Below, piece after piece: positions 53,774 to 64,000 of a DNA stretch of 64,000 nucleotides. Position 1 is the first letter of the stretch, and each line of letters begins with the position of its first letter. This DNA is from Davidsoniella eucalypti (Eukaryota > Ascomycota > Sordariomycetes > Microascales > Ceratocystidaceae). Position numbers and translations under genes: made by a program. Location of the stretch: the NCBI GenBank assembly GCA_004009845.1, contig RMBW01000018.1, forward strand, positions 248,001 through 312,000, written 5' to 3'. The notes under the pieces are model-generated. The model searched no databases and was not told the DNA's origin. It saw nothing but the letters and a program-made list of their open reading frames with translations.

Positions 53774-54052
53774 TCTATAGTTTGATGTTGGTGGTACGTC
53801 AAATACGACATGAAAGCAGTCCAAAATAGACAAGCAACACAGAGAGGGAAAACCCCCAAAAAATAGTACAAGATGCAAACCAGAATTCAAGCATAAAAGA
53901 AAATGGCGAAACAGCGCATTGAAACCCCAGCATGGCGACGTCGATACATAAGAAATATATAAAATACAGCATGGCACACAATTCCAGGAATGGTATGTTT
54001 TATGACATGTTATTCCCCCCCCAAAAAAAACACAAAAGTTTATCATGTTCGT

Positions 54053-54737
54053 TTAGCGCTCAGCATTCTCAACCTCCTCAGTCTTGGGGCGCTTCAGCAC
54101 CTCGATAGAGCCTATATATAACTAGTTAGTAACTCTGCGTCTCGTCTGGGTCCTATCATTATAGGATGGAAGAGAAGCTTACGTTGAGTGATGTTAAGCG
54201 ACGAGCGGGTCTTTCCCTCGGCGTCGGTCCATGAGCCCATGGCAGCCTCGCCGTCGACGTGAACTAGAGAGCTGTATAGGAGCAAGTGAGGTAGCATTAG
54301 CGTTTGTGGCCATACTGAGGCAAGATTAGGGCGCTTCTAATTTCCAGAGAAGGCAATCATTCCGTGCCCTGGAAGTTTCCGCCACAGGCCGCATAAGCCT
54401 GGAATCCAAGCTATCACGCTATATATATTTAACATATATATAAATGAACTCACCCCTTGGCCAAAGAAGACATGTACGCCTTCTTCTTGGAGTCGTTGAC
54501 ATCTATCAGCGAGATGATGCGGAACCAGCTGGTCGGCTTGTCCTTGCCATGGCTGGTGGCCACGGTGTAACGAGCCATCTCGTACTTTGCATTGCTAGTG
54601 GCAACGACTTCGGGAGCGCCAGCCAGATGGCCGATGAGCGAGATACGCGCCAGGTTCATGGGCGACGAGGTGCTGAAGGCGCGCTGAGCGGCAGCGGCCG
54701 ATGAGAAGGCGGTGCGACGAGCAAGGAGGGACGACAT
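54053..54737 (-). CDS. RIM1: Mitochondrial single-stranded DNA-binding protein (RIM1-like)
   Basis: OB-fold protein that coats single-stranded mtDNA during replication. Three exons (54737-54454, 54271-54183, 54111-54053) with introns of 182 and 71 bp give 143 aa. The first ~25 residues (MSSLLARRTAFSSAAAAQRAFSTSS) are a mitochondrial presequence. OB-fold markers follow: ARISLIGHLAGAPE, YTVATSH, SWFRI and, after splicing, SLVHVDGEAAMGSW and RSSLNITQRSIEVLKRP. The start at 54737 is preferred over an in-frame upstream ATG at 54785 because it places the presequence first. The first intron is longer than most in the window. The gene symbol is by homology to yeast. Confidence 0.92.
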
Positions 54738-57700
54738 TTTTGAATGGGAATCTATGTGTGAATGTGAGAAAAATGGCAGAAACAAAGCTTTGGTTAGTTT
54801 TGTTCAGTCCAGCTTAGATTTTTGTCCATGTCAAACTTGGTCGAAAAAAAATTCACGAGTGGGTCGTGCAAGGCTGAAGCTTGTGTGGTGGGTTTCGGAT
54901 CGTCTGTTGAAGCAGAATATTTTTTTAATTAGGGTCCGCATTGGGAATGCAGAGGAGGACAGTGTTTTGCTCTCTGCTAAGCTTAGGATGGAATGACCTA
55001 CTGCAAGAACTAGACAAGCTCTTCAGGGCTTTTTGGCTTTCTAATGACAAAGGAGGGGCACTGTTTTGTTTCTGTTGCTCGGCAAGGGTCTGACTTTGGT
55101 GGAACAAGGCTTATTTACATTTGTTGGTGGGGCAATTCCACTGGAGATGAAATGAAGCCAAAAAAACGAGCGCGGTTGTTCAATAACGGCAAAGGCAAAA
55201 ATTCAGTATCAATTCGAATTGGTGAAGGAGAAAGTCTAGGTATTGATATCTGACCATTTTTTCTATCGACGCGTTATGTTTTATGAAGCTCTCTCCCTTT
55301 GATTCCTGCGCGTGTAAGTCACATGATGGCTGGGTTTAACCCTAGCTATTGAAGACTGAATTTCAGCAATAATAAAATAGGATGTCTTTTAGCTACTTGG
55401 TGTTTTGTTACAAAAGGCTGCTTACATTATATTCCAAGCAAACTAGTCGGCTTGATATCATGGAATTTACTGTTAATCTGCACAAGATAACTCGAGCGTC
55501 TTTTGTCCTATGGGAGACAAGATACTAGCTTTGTTCAGGAATCCTTTGTTAGATGTAACAATAATAGAGTATACAAGCCGGCCAGTAACTTTGTAGAGGT
55601 GTGTATGACGATGACACAGCATGAAGTATGCAGCCTAGTTACGCAAGATCCTACCTTCAACAGGGTAGAAATACAAAGTTCCGCGCTCTGTAAGTGCATA
55701 ATAGACGCCGTCTGATGTCAGACATGATGTACGCACCCGGTTTCGTGACTTTTCTGTCTACTTTGTGCTGTTTTGCCTTGGAACCATGTGTTTGTTTGAT
55801 GGCTTGCTAGGCTCGCTTATGGGGCGTCAGTCCGGTTCATGCAACATTGAAATTCTGTGGATGTAGAGGTATATATATAGTTAGTGACTAAAGAAGGGCC
55901 ATTATAGCCAGCCGAGATAAAGGGGAACGTGTGCTAAAAATGCAAAGCTTTCTAGTTTGTGACAGAAACTATACATCTTCATTTGTTGAGTATCAGAATC
56001 TGTTCATGATTCAATAGTTGCCATGGAAGTTCGCTAACAAATATAGGGTTTGGATATACATGGCTTTGTTCTCTAACCCCTACCCACGCCTTACTCGATT
56101 TGGGGTTCAATAGGGATCCACCCTAGACATCTTATTGACCACCATTTTGGGAATGGAGGCCGTTAAGCAAAATTGGGCGTGGTTCCAAAGCCAAAGAAGA
56201 AGAAGAAGGAAGAAAACAACTTAAACTATAGCCTTTTTTATCGTTTGCGTCGACACTGAGAGTCAGCTTGCAAGCCGAGCTTCCAGAGCAGTAACCGAGA
56301 AAGGAAATGTATAACAAGCATGAGTGTGATAGATAGAGGACGTCGGTAGCATGAACTAATTTAGGTGGAATCCTATGAGCGGATAAGGATAGGTATTGAT
56401 GTAGCATAAGCTAAGCTGAACAAGATCCTGTCGGCTTGGTAAGCTTGACTTGAACTAGCAGGATAAGTAAAGAGAAAGCTTCCGGAAAGGAGCCATGGTC
56501 CATCAGAATCTAGTAGAAGAGAAAGAGGAGCGGACTATTCCGGCGTAGAGAAACGCCCATAGAGTAAAGGGCTGGCTTCGTAGGTGAGTGACGAAGGCGT
56601 TTTGTTGTTCTTGGAGTATGCTTCTTGACCTAGACTGAGACTTTGGTGCTTTGATACCGACAATGACTAGTTAGTTTAAGTTACCAAGTACGGTTCTCCC
56701 TCCAATCGCAAGAGATTATATCATTTCCGGTGCAAGGCTGGCTTTGATCTAGGAGTTGAGGATTTGAATTTGGTGAGACAGGCCACTAGTCAACGTCTAT
56801 ATTAGGCGGCCATGGTGATCAAAAGGCAACCATCCATTCCGCCTGAGTGGACTTTAGAGGTATCCCGCGCATACTCAGTAGGAGACGGAACCCTGTAATG
56901 CTGTACGGGCAAGCTCAATAGAAAAAGGCAGCAAAACGAAATCCCACCGTCATTTTGACAGTCACACGCCCACCTAGCTAACATTGGATTAGTGATTACT
57001 GCCAACACTGACTGCACACGATCCATGACCGGAAGACAAACAAGCAAAGACAATAAGCAAAGACAACAAGGACACTCCCGTCTACGACTTGTACACGCTA
57101 CGGCGTCTTTCGAACGGAACCAGCCCTTAAAGATACGGCGTGGCGAAGCTGACTGGGCAAGCAGTTGGCTTGAGGTTTCTTTTCTTGCTAGATCATGGTA
57201 GATCTTTTCTAGAAGGGATCTCCGTTGAGTCTGACTAGGCGTCAAGAAAGAAACTGCCTGTTTATAGCCCACGGAGTCACAGTCATGATAGAGCGCCATG
57301 TTCAAATGCTTCCACTGGTACGTTTCAAGAACAACATCTTTGTGTATATGCTGATACTGGCATTGTCTCTTCTGTTCTATCAGTTTCTCGTCCAAGCATC
57401 AGCATCGTATGGCCCAGTCTAGACTGAAGTCTAGCGATATATATCTTCGTTATAATATCTTCACATATCATATCTGACGCCTACCCTGGACTGGAGGCTA
57501 GTCTATTGATAGAGAGCCATCGCTGCAATAGCAGAACACTAGAGGTAGAGAGACCGAGAGATCTTCTCGACACTTCTGCACCTTCAACCATCGGTGGGCC
57601 TGTGTGTATATATAAACACAAGAGCCGGCTTCCATCCGCTGTCTCGTCTTTGGTCTTTGTATAACCCAGCAAGGCAGCTTTCCGTCGACCAGTTGCACAG

Positions 57701-57841
57701 CCATCCAGTACTACGATCTTACTCTGTGAGATCCCAAGTTTCTATATCACATCACCCCCATCCCATCCTTTACACATTGCAGCTCTGCTCTCTCTTTCTT
57801 CTTTCCCTATTCTCTGCTCCGGTTCGGCATCCAACGCAAAG
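54738..57841. other. Long divergent intergenic region
   Basis: About 3.1 kb between the mtSSB gene and the pheromone receptor. No gene is supported. The longest open frame (56802-57395, minus, 197 codons) has no recognisable composition or domain. TTAACCCTAG occurs at 55335-55344 and TAGGGTTT at 56044-56051. The right end should hold the receptor promoter. Confidence 0.45.
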
Positions 57842-59625
57842 ATGGCGCCGCCTGAGATCATCGACATGTCCTTTTTCACACAGGCCGCCGACGGCCAGAT
57901 AGTGCCTTCGATAGCCGGCGTGCCAAGCCAGCCCAACACCCTCCTCGCCAATCTAGTCTGCCGGCTAATCTTTGGGCCCTGTGCACTTGCTGTATGCCTC
58001 GTGCCTCTTCGTCTGCTCATCCGCAACGGCGAATTTGCAGCCGTCGTATTTCTCGTAGTCGTTATGCTAGGCACGCTACTCTTCATCATCGATGCCATCA
58101 TCTGGCCAACGCAGGATACGTCGCACTGGTTCGATGGACAGGGCTACTGTGATATCCATATCTACGTGGCTGCCCAGACGACGGTTGCTGCGTCGGTGTT
58201 TGCCATAATGCGTAACCTGGCTACTAATATCAACTTGCTGAGGGCGAGCCCTCTGAGCCCGCGGGAGCGCACACGCAAGAATCTTGTCCAGGCCTTCATC
58301 ATCTTTCCGGCTCCCTTGGCCCAGATAGCCTGGAGCTATCCACTGTCGACTAATCGCTATCTGATCGTGCCGCTGGCCGGCTGTGTTGTCCAGACATATA
58401 GTTCCTGGCCGTACTTTTTCTATATCGTGCCTCAGATCGTCTTTCCTCTTGGCACTGCTATATACGCCTGTCAGTAGCCCCCCCTCTTCTTCTTTTGTGT
58501 CTACCAGCTAACCACCATCGGTGTTTTCTTCCGGCTATTCGATCTAGTTCTCGTCTATATCCGTTTCCGCAAGCTGCGTGCCGGCACCGGCTCGGCACTA
58601 GCCAACTCTACTAATCCTCTCGTGCGGTCCCGAAGCAATCGTGCGCGTCGCCGCCTTTACTTCATGAGCCTGTCCATCTTGATCCCATACATGCCTCTAT
58701 CGCTGTTCATTGCCGTGCGCAACATCATACAAATGCTCCCACTCAAGCCCTTTGACTACGACGAGATTCGCAACGGTGATGCGGGTGTGCCGTGGAACTC
58801 CGTCGTCTATATGACGGGCGAATGGGCGGGGTTTTTTGTCGTCAACAACAGCTGGCTGTTCCCGTTATGCGCCATACCGATATTCTGGTTCTTTGGACTG
58901 ACGACCGATGCTATCAATACCTATCGTCGGATCCTTGTGCGTCTCGGATGTGCCCGTGCCTGGCCGTGGCTGCAGCTCGAATATACGCCTGATAGAATGC
59001 AGCAGCCGAGCTGGATCGGGTCTGTCTTCAGAAGCCGGTACGTTCTTTTCCTTCTTCTTGTGTTTCGTCTGTGTCTTTGCATGTGCTTGACTAACCTGAC
59101 TCCCTCTGGTATTATAGGGCAAGCCGTGACCATCAAATGTCCGAGATCCACGGACATCGTATACTAAGCACCGAGTCGTCTATGGGCTCACATGAAATCG
59201 AGAAATTGCGCCGCCAGCAGCATATGCGCACGAGCTCCGATATCTCCGCGGACGTCTCTTGCTCTTCATCCTCATCTAACCCCATTATCTCGGCGTCTCT
59301 TCCCGTCCAGCCGGCCCCAGTTCATGTCCATCCAAACACCAATAACCACCCAAGCTGGGATACTATGGACTGGCATGATGTTGCTAATATGGGTCCCAAT
59401 TTCTCGGCTGGAAATATGCCTGACGGAGATCGTGATGTCGAAGCGTTCGACCTGCAAGCTATGCGGGGTGATCCCGAGAATGTAGTTCATACAGCTTGTT
59501 GGGTTGGTGAGCCAGACCTTGAGACTGGACTTGCTTCCAAGGATCGCCAGACGCGTTCTTCTGGCCAGGCCGTCAAGGTGGCAATTGAGATTGCTTGTTG
59601 CTCACAGAAATTGCCCGAGAAGTAG
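57842..59625 (+). CDS. STE3-type pheromone receptor (seven-transmembrane GPCR, Pre-1-like)
   Basis: Plasma-membrane receptor of the fungal a-factor class, signalling through a heterotrimeric G protein to the mating MAPK cascade. Three exons (57842-58469, 58548-59037, 59118-59625) with introns of 78 and 80 bp give 541 aa. Seven hydrophobic segments can be read, from LLANLVCRLIFGPCALAVCL (TM1) to WAGFFVVNNSWLFPLCAIPIF (TM7). The acceptor at 58547 was chosen because it joins GTAIYA to FLVYIRFRKL and completes TM5; the nearer AG would give an intron of only 38 bp and break the frame. The C-terminal tail (about 180 residues) is long, Ser/Asn-rich and cytoplasmic. Convergent with the ERF4-like gene. 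Confidence 0.88.
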
Positions 59626-59979
59626 TTGGGACGCAATGGGAGGAAGAAGAGGGGATTTGTTCTCTATACTCACACATACTATACATTCACAGTAATACAA
59701 CACATGACTAATATAGTTCTTTTTCGTTGGAATCCATTAATTTAACAACATAGCTTAGAATAACCATGACCTTTGTTGGTTACTTGCTATGAGAAATACA
59801 CTAAGAAAAAACAGAATAACGCCGCGCCATCTCGCCTTTTAGCCAAAGATGTGGTATCAAGAAGGGGTTGTGGGAAAAAAGTGCTGAGGAACAAAGAAAG
59901 ATGTAAAGAAAATAATAAACATGCTGTAGATAATAACGAGCGAAAAAGGAGATATGAAGGACCGAGCCAAAGTCAGGTT
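59626..59979. other. Convergent 3' spacer, receptor / ERF4-like gene
   Basis: 354 bp between the two stop codons. It is AT-rich and probably holds the 3' untranslated regions of both genes. Confidence 0.5.
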
Positions 59980-61754
59980 TTATACTACGGCGACTACTGG
60001 CTTGGGTGTATCTGGATCATCTTGTGGAACACCAGACCCAGGAGTTGTTGGAGACATTTGCCCGGAGATTTCAGGGTCGGGTATTTGTATATCAAGCTGT
60101 GATGGATGATGTTAGCAATCGAATAAACTCATGGTTTTTTTTTTTTTTTTTTTTTTTTGGAAATAGAGAGAACTTACGCTCATGTATCCCGTTAATCGTA
60201 ATGGAAAGATCTTGGCCGGGCTACTTCTTCCCTCTACCTCGGCCAAGCGCGCCATTCTCTTATTCCAGTTCTCGATCCAATTCTCGATGCTGCGTAGTCT
60301 AAGCTTGACGTTTGTAACTCCCAGATCTTCCCAGATCCAGCCTGTCAATAAACCAAGTGCGCCATCGAGAATATTGCGTATACTATATGGGTTATACGTC
60401 TCCACTAGGAAAGAATTGATACGCTCAATTACTTGCCGGAACTCCTCTTCCGACACTCCAGCGGGGTCCAGAATTTCAGGGTATAGATCGGCAAAGGTTG
60501 GTGCCACATCACCAACAACCAGAAAGTCACGATGAATACGGATAATGCGTGTAGTTTCATACTCTGGTGAGTCTACGGCCACATATACATTTGGGTGCGG
60601 GAAGCACGGGTGTAGCGGGCCCCATTCCTCTCCATCATTAGCCTCTAGTTCCTCACCCATAATAGATGAATCGGACGAAGATATAGGAGAGCCAAGTCCG
60701 TCGAGTGACATTCTGAGATCTGACATCGGCGGAAGGACATCGGGGCCACGTTCCAAATCGCGCGAAAAATGAGCGCCCGCAGCAGTTGCGCCGGCATCAC
60801 CAGCGGCATTTTCAGTCATGTTGAACGATGTGATGTAGATTTCGGGTGCCTTTCCTTTACTCCGTGGAACTGAGGGAGGTGTCGGAATATCTGGAGTGAT
60901 TACTCGTGGGTACAATGGATAATGCGGAATTTGTAGTCCTGGCGAATTGGACTGTGAGCCGGTCGCGTTGAGGTACTTCTGATGAGCCGAAACTACCGAG
61001 TTTCGTTTTTCCTCATATGAAAGTCTGATTGATCGCGGCAGCGAAACACGATGCTCCGAGTAGCGATCGATTTGAAGATTCGTACGTGCTGAAGAAGTAG
61101 AGGCAGCAGCGTTTGGGTTCCTAATCTGGCGCTGTTCAGATAGCGAAAGTAGCGGCGAATCAAGCGGGACGGAGCCGTCAGGTGCCGCCGTTGACTTGAG
61201 ACGCTCGAGATCTGGATGATTCAGTGGCACCGGCGGTGGCGGCGGCGTTGATGGTCGTCGTTTGCGCGGAGACGCCCTTTTAGGCGAAAGCAGAGACGCG
61301 GCGTTCTTGGGCTGGCGTGGCGTCGAATTGCTTGGATTCCAGAGACGAGCGGCGGCTGGACGCGAGCGGAAACCACCAAAACGGTTCTTTGAAAACGTAT
61401 GCACGACAGCGGGCGCTGTATTAAGCAGCGCAGATCGCGGTGAGAAGGTTGGACCAACAGAGTACGATGAGAACTCGAGCAGTTGCGAGGGGTCGGCAAT
61501 AGTATACTCCGAATTAGTAGGCGGATCGTGGGCTTCGTTGTCACCAGCCGAAATGGTGTATTTATTATGGAGAATATTTTCGGTGTCGATGTTGGCGTCA
61601 GTGGCGTTTTTAAAGGCGTTCTGAGAAGAAGAGGCTAGAGGCAGAGCAGCAGAAGCTGTTATGGAGGCTGACTCTCGGTGGACGGAGTGATGCAAGGCGT
61701 GAGAAGCCGTGGGAGATATTTGTCGTCGGCGGCTGCTGGATGGACCGCAGACGC
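59980..61754 (-). CDS. ERF4: ERF4/Golgin-A7-family palmitoyltransferase subunit, 5' end unresolved
   Basis: Partner of the DHHC enzyme Erf2, which palmitoylates Ras-type proteins at the ER/Golgi. The main exon runs from about 61754 to 60178; the last exon is 60096-59980 after an 81-bp intron. The first ~370 residues are low-complexity and Pro/Ser-rich. The conserved domain is near the C-terminus: TTRIIRIHRDFLV, YPEILDPAGVSEEEF, YNPYSIRNILDGALGLLTGW and RLTGYM joined to SLDIQIPDPE. No ATG opens the main exon, and a TAA lies at 61774-61776, so a 5' exon must exist. One candidate is a 22-nt exon at 62240-62219 (MPGRSTI), which would need a 464-bp intron. Family assignment is good; the start is not. 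Confidence 0.82.
60135..60158 (+). repeat. T24 homopolymer inside the ERF4-like intron
   Basis: Twenty-four consecutive T (A on the coding strand) lie just after the 5' splice site of the last intron, taking up about 30% of the intron. Its length may vary between isolates or be a sequencing artefact. Confidence 0.9.
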
Positions 61755-62240
61755 CTGAATCGGGCAATATGAGTTAGACGATGTGAAACCGGCCACCGGC
61801 TGGTGCTTGAACTGGATGCGTCCGCAGCAGGCCTGTAATGACAAAGTGTGGTTGACGATAGGACTGGAGTCTTGGGGGTTAAAGACTCTATATCCGGGCT
61901 TGTTCTGCGTACGCCGAATCTGATTGAGATCCAGAATAACAAGTGCAATACTAATAAAAGCTACACAAGAGACCGTCGAAGACAATAACAACAACGATAG
62001 TGAGGAAAATCGCAGAGGCAGGAAAGGAGGCAGGATTGAGATCCAGGCGTTCACTGGAGATGAGTATGGTGTCGATTTGGTAGATACGTGCCAATTACGG
62101 CTAATTGGCACCTGGTCTGTCGTGTGTGGCGTTTTGGCCGACCAGTGTGGCTGTAATTGTGACGGTCTTCCACAGATAGTATCGAGTTCAGGGGTGGTTA
62201 CCAAGACTGTTGCAATACTTATTGTAGAGCGACCCGGCAT

Positions 62241-64000
62241 TTCGGGTTGCTTCTCAAGGACAGCAGCAGTTGACGAGAGTTACAGTCGCGAAGAGAGTAT
62301 AAACGGTTGTGGCCACAATGTAGCCATGCAGCTAGGGTGTGATCTGCTGCTATATTAGGGTGCAGCCAGAAGGTGGTCGAAGCGTCTGTTCGTTTATAGC
62401 AAAGCGTTCGAAATAGAGGCTAAAAAAGGGCGTAGAAATCGACAAAAAAAATGTTGCTGAAGAGACGAAACGAAGAAAAGAAAAAGAAGAAGAAAAAAAA
62501 CGCGAAAATATTCAGGCAAAACGGCCCCAAATGGTTGAAGAGAAGTGTACCTTCTGATCAATAATCGGATGTCGGGACAAATGTACAGAATGTGTCTAGA
62601 GTGTTGCAAGCTAATCCTTTTCGCGACCTACCCACAGACTATGTATGCAGTTTTGCCTATTGAAGTATTGGGAGACGAGACAGGAATAGAAACACTCTGC
62701 GTTCAGGAACCGAACAAAAGACAGATCGTTGTGCCTATCTATATACCGGATGGCGAGCCAACAGTGTAAACAATAGCACATGTACAATAGAAGGAGGGAA
62801 ATGCGGCGCTCGAAAGTTCTCGTTTTTTTGCAGAATCGGCAAAATTAGAAAAAGGCCCCTTCTCGCCGCGATGATGTCGTCACCTAAAAGATATCCTCGT
62901 GTGCTGATGGGCAGGATGGAAGCTGGATAGAAGCTGGGCGTAGGAGGCGAGTCGGCAAAAAGCAGAGACGACGAGTTAAAGTCAGAAGCGAGTTAGACTA
63001 GCGGTTTCGTTCCATCGACGACGACATGTAGCTAGTTATTAAGAATGAGTGAGGTATGGCGATATCAGTAAGAAAAGAATATATTAAGGAAGTTAGTCGT
63101 CAAAGATATAATTAAGAAGAAGAGAAATGTGGTAGGTTGACAATAAGTATGCAATGAAGAAAGAACTCCAGAAGAAGAACTTTGGTGTTTGTTGTGAAAT
63201 ATAGCAAAACAAATGATGCTCACGGGCAATTATACGGCAACTGCTCTTTCTATGTTCTCTTCTCAAACAGAGGCTGGGTTTAATTATCGACTCTTCTTTC
63301 CTCTCCTTCTCGTTTCTTTTTCCTGTTTACTCGGCCTGAGCGCGAATCATACAATCGGCAGTTGCACTTTCCGTTCGTCGATTCCGTTTAATGTGTCGTG
63401 TTGTTCTTTCTCTTCTTGGGATTGAAAATAGCCGGGAAATGCCACTTCAGCCTCTTATACTCTCAGCCTTGTGAAAATGAAAATGAAAACAAAATAACAA
63501 AATAAGTCGCTCACTGAGAAATATCTTCATGATGTCCATCGCAGAAACTATAAACATTGAGCCCTCACTACAGCATTTTGTTCCATTCTATCAGCTTTCG
63601 TGTGATTGGGATCAAAATTATCTCGTTTCCCCATCTCTACTTTAATTTATTTTCAGCTCATTGGCTTTATTTGCTCTCTTTTTACCTACGCCCTATAGTC
63701 AGTTGTCTGATAAATTAACAGGGCATATCTTCACTTGATTTATTAGTATGTCCCAACCCTCGCAATAGCTAAGGCCTCAAGATCCCTCCCTGATCGGTCA
63801 CTTCCGTTGGCGTAGGATCCCCTGCTGGTGGGAGGCCATCTATCACAATTATGTACATATACTTATACAACTAGTACACATACATTATACATATATATAT
63901 ACTTAGTTCGGCTCTATATGTATGCCCTTACATTTATAGTTAGGTCTGCGTCTTTTTATCATGTCATCTCACTAAACGCAAAGCTTCTATTAAAGCTACT
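62241..64000. other. Upstream region of the ERF4-like gene, to window end
   Basis: About 1.8 kb with no supported gene. The coding strand for the minus gene carries pyrimidine-rich tracts around 62450-62510, which fits a promoter or leader. Open frames such as 62545-62769 and 63213-63425 are short and unremarkable. Confidence 0.45.

Noticed and set aside
56802..57395. 197-codon minus-strand open frame in the receptor upstream region
   Set aside because: Composition is irregular, no domain is visible, and the frame lies in a long spacer with no splice or promoter support.
58470..58508. 38-bp intron option in the pheromone receptor
   Set aside because: Too short for efficient splicing and it gives the wrong frame; the 78-bp intron restores the TM5 sequence.
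61659..62240. 193-codon minus-strand frame overlapping the ERF4-like 5' end
   Set aside because: It is out of frame with the conserved domain. Only its first seven codons may be real as a 5' exon.
1..64000. tRNA, rRNA, CRISPR or telomere array
   Set aside because: No cloverleaf with a TTCRANY loop pairing, no regularly spaced repeats and no long TTAGGG array were seen; the telomere-like boxes are single units only.

Overview
This window is nuclear DNA from a filamentous ascomycete (Pezizomycotina), most likely a Sordariomycete. The evidence is short GT-AG introns (mostly 53-90 bp), a HET-domain incompatibility gene, a cellobiose dehydrogenase, a pheromone receptor of the STE3 type, and several housekeeping proteins whose sequence reads like Sordariomycete orthologues. 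Gene density is low, at about fourteen well-supported genes in 64 kb. They are separated by AT-rich spacers of 2-3 kb. I saw no tRNA, rRNA, CRISPR array or telomere. The genus cannot be fixed from the sequence alone.

Layout. 0-5.5 kb is an accessory stretch: a short orphan with a nuclease-like motif, a coding-like relic, an orphan gene with a clear TATA box, and a broken FMN-monooxygenase joined to a decayed LINE retrotransposon 3' end. 5.5-8.1 kb holds a secreted cellobiose dehydrogenase with an unusual basic tail. 10.7-17.9 kb holds the divergent pair UTP10 (ribosome biogenesis) and an IAH1-like SGNH esterase, sharing a 690-bp promoter. 20-22 kb carries a conserved fungal protein that appears to contain a retropepsin-like fold with the catalytic Asp replaced. 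22.5-31 kb is a minus-strand series: THI6 (thiamine), a Zn2Cys6 regulator and HEM1 (5-aminolevulinate synthase). 32.9-38.8 kb is a large SNF2/ARIP4-like ATPase. 41-47 kb holds an Sfk1/DRAM/Frag1-type membrane protein diverging from an orphan coiled-coil protein. 47-51.6 kb is again accessory: a retroelement gag relic, a 49-bp palindrome and a HET-domain gene. 52-54.7 kb holds glutathione synthetase and a mitochondrial single-strand DNA-binding protein, convergent. 57.8-61.8 kb holds the STE3-type receptor and an ERF4/Golgin-A7 palmitoyltransferase subunit, also convergent.

The genes do not form one pathway or a biosynthetic cluster. The core is housekeeping (rRNA processing, heme, thiamine, glutathione, mtDNA maintenance, palmitoylation, mating signalling), and the transposon-scarred accessory islands lie between. 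Intron positions were derived by hand from reading-frame continuity and splice-site fit. They are consistent (every spliced model given with a length totals a multiple of three) but have no transcript support. The most unusual items are the degenerate retropepsin-like protein, the monooxygenase/LINE chimera with a RIP-like stop codon, the 49-bp palindrome, and recurrent CTAACCCTA (telomere-repeat-like) boxes in spacers and in the HEM1 intron.
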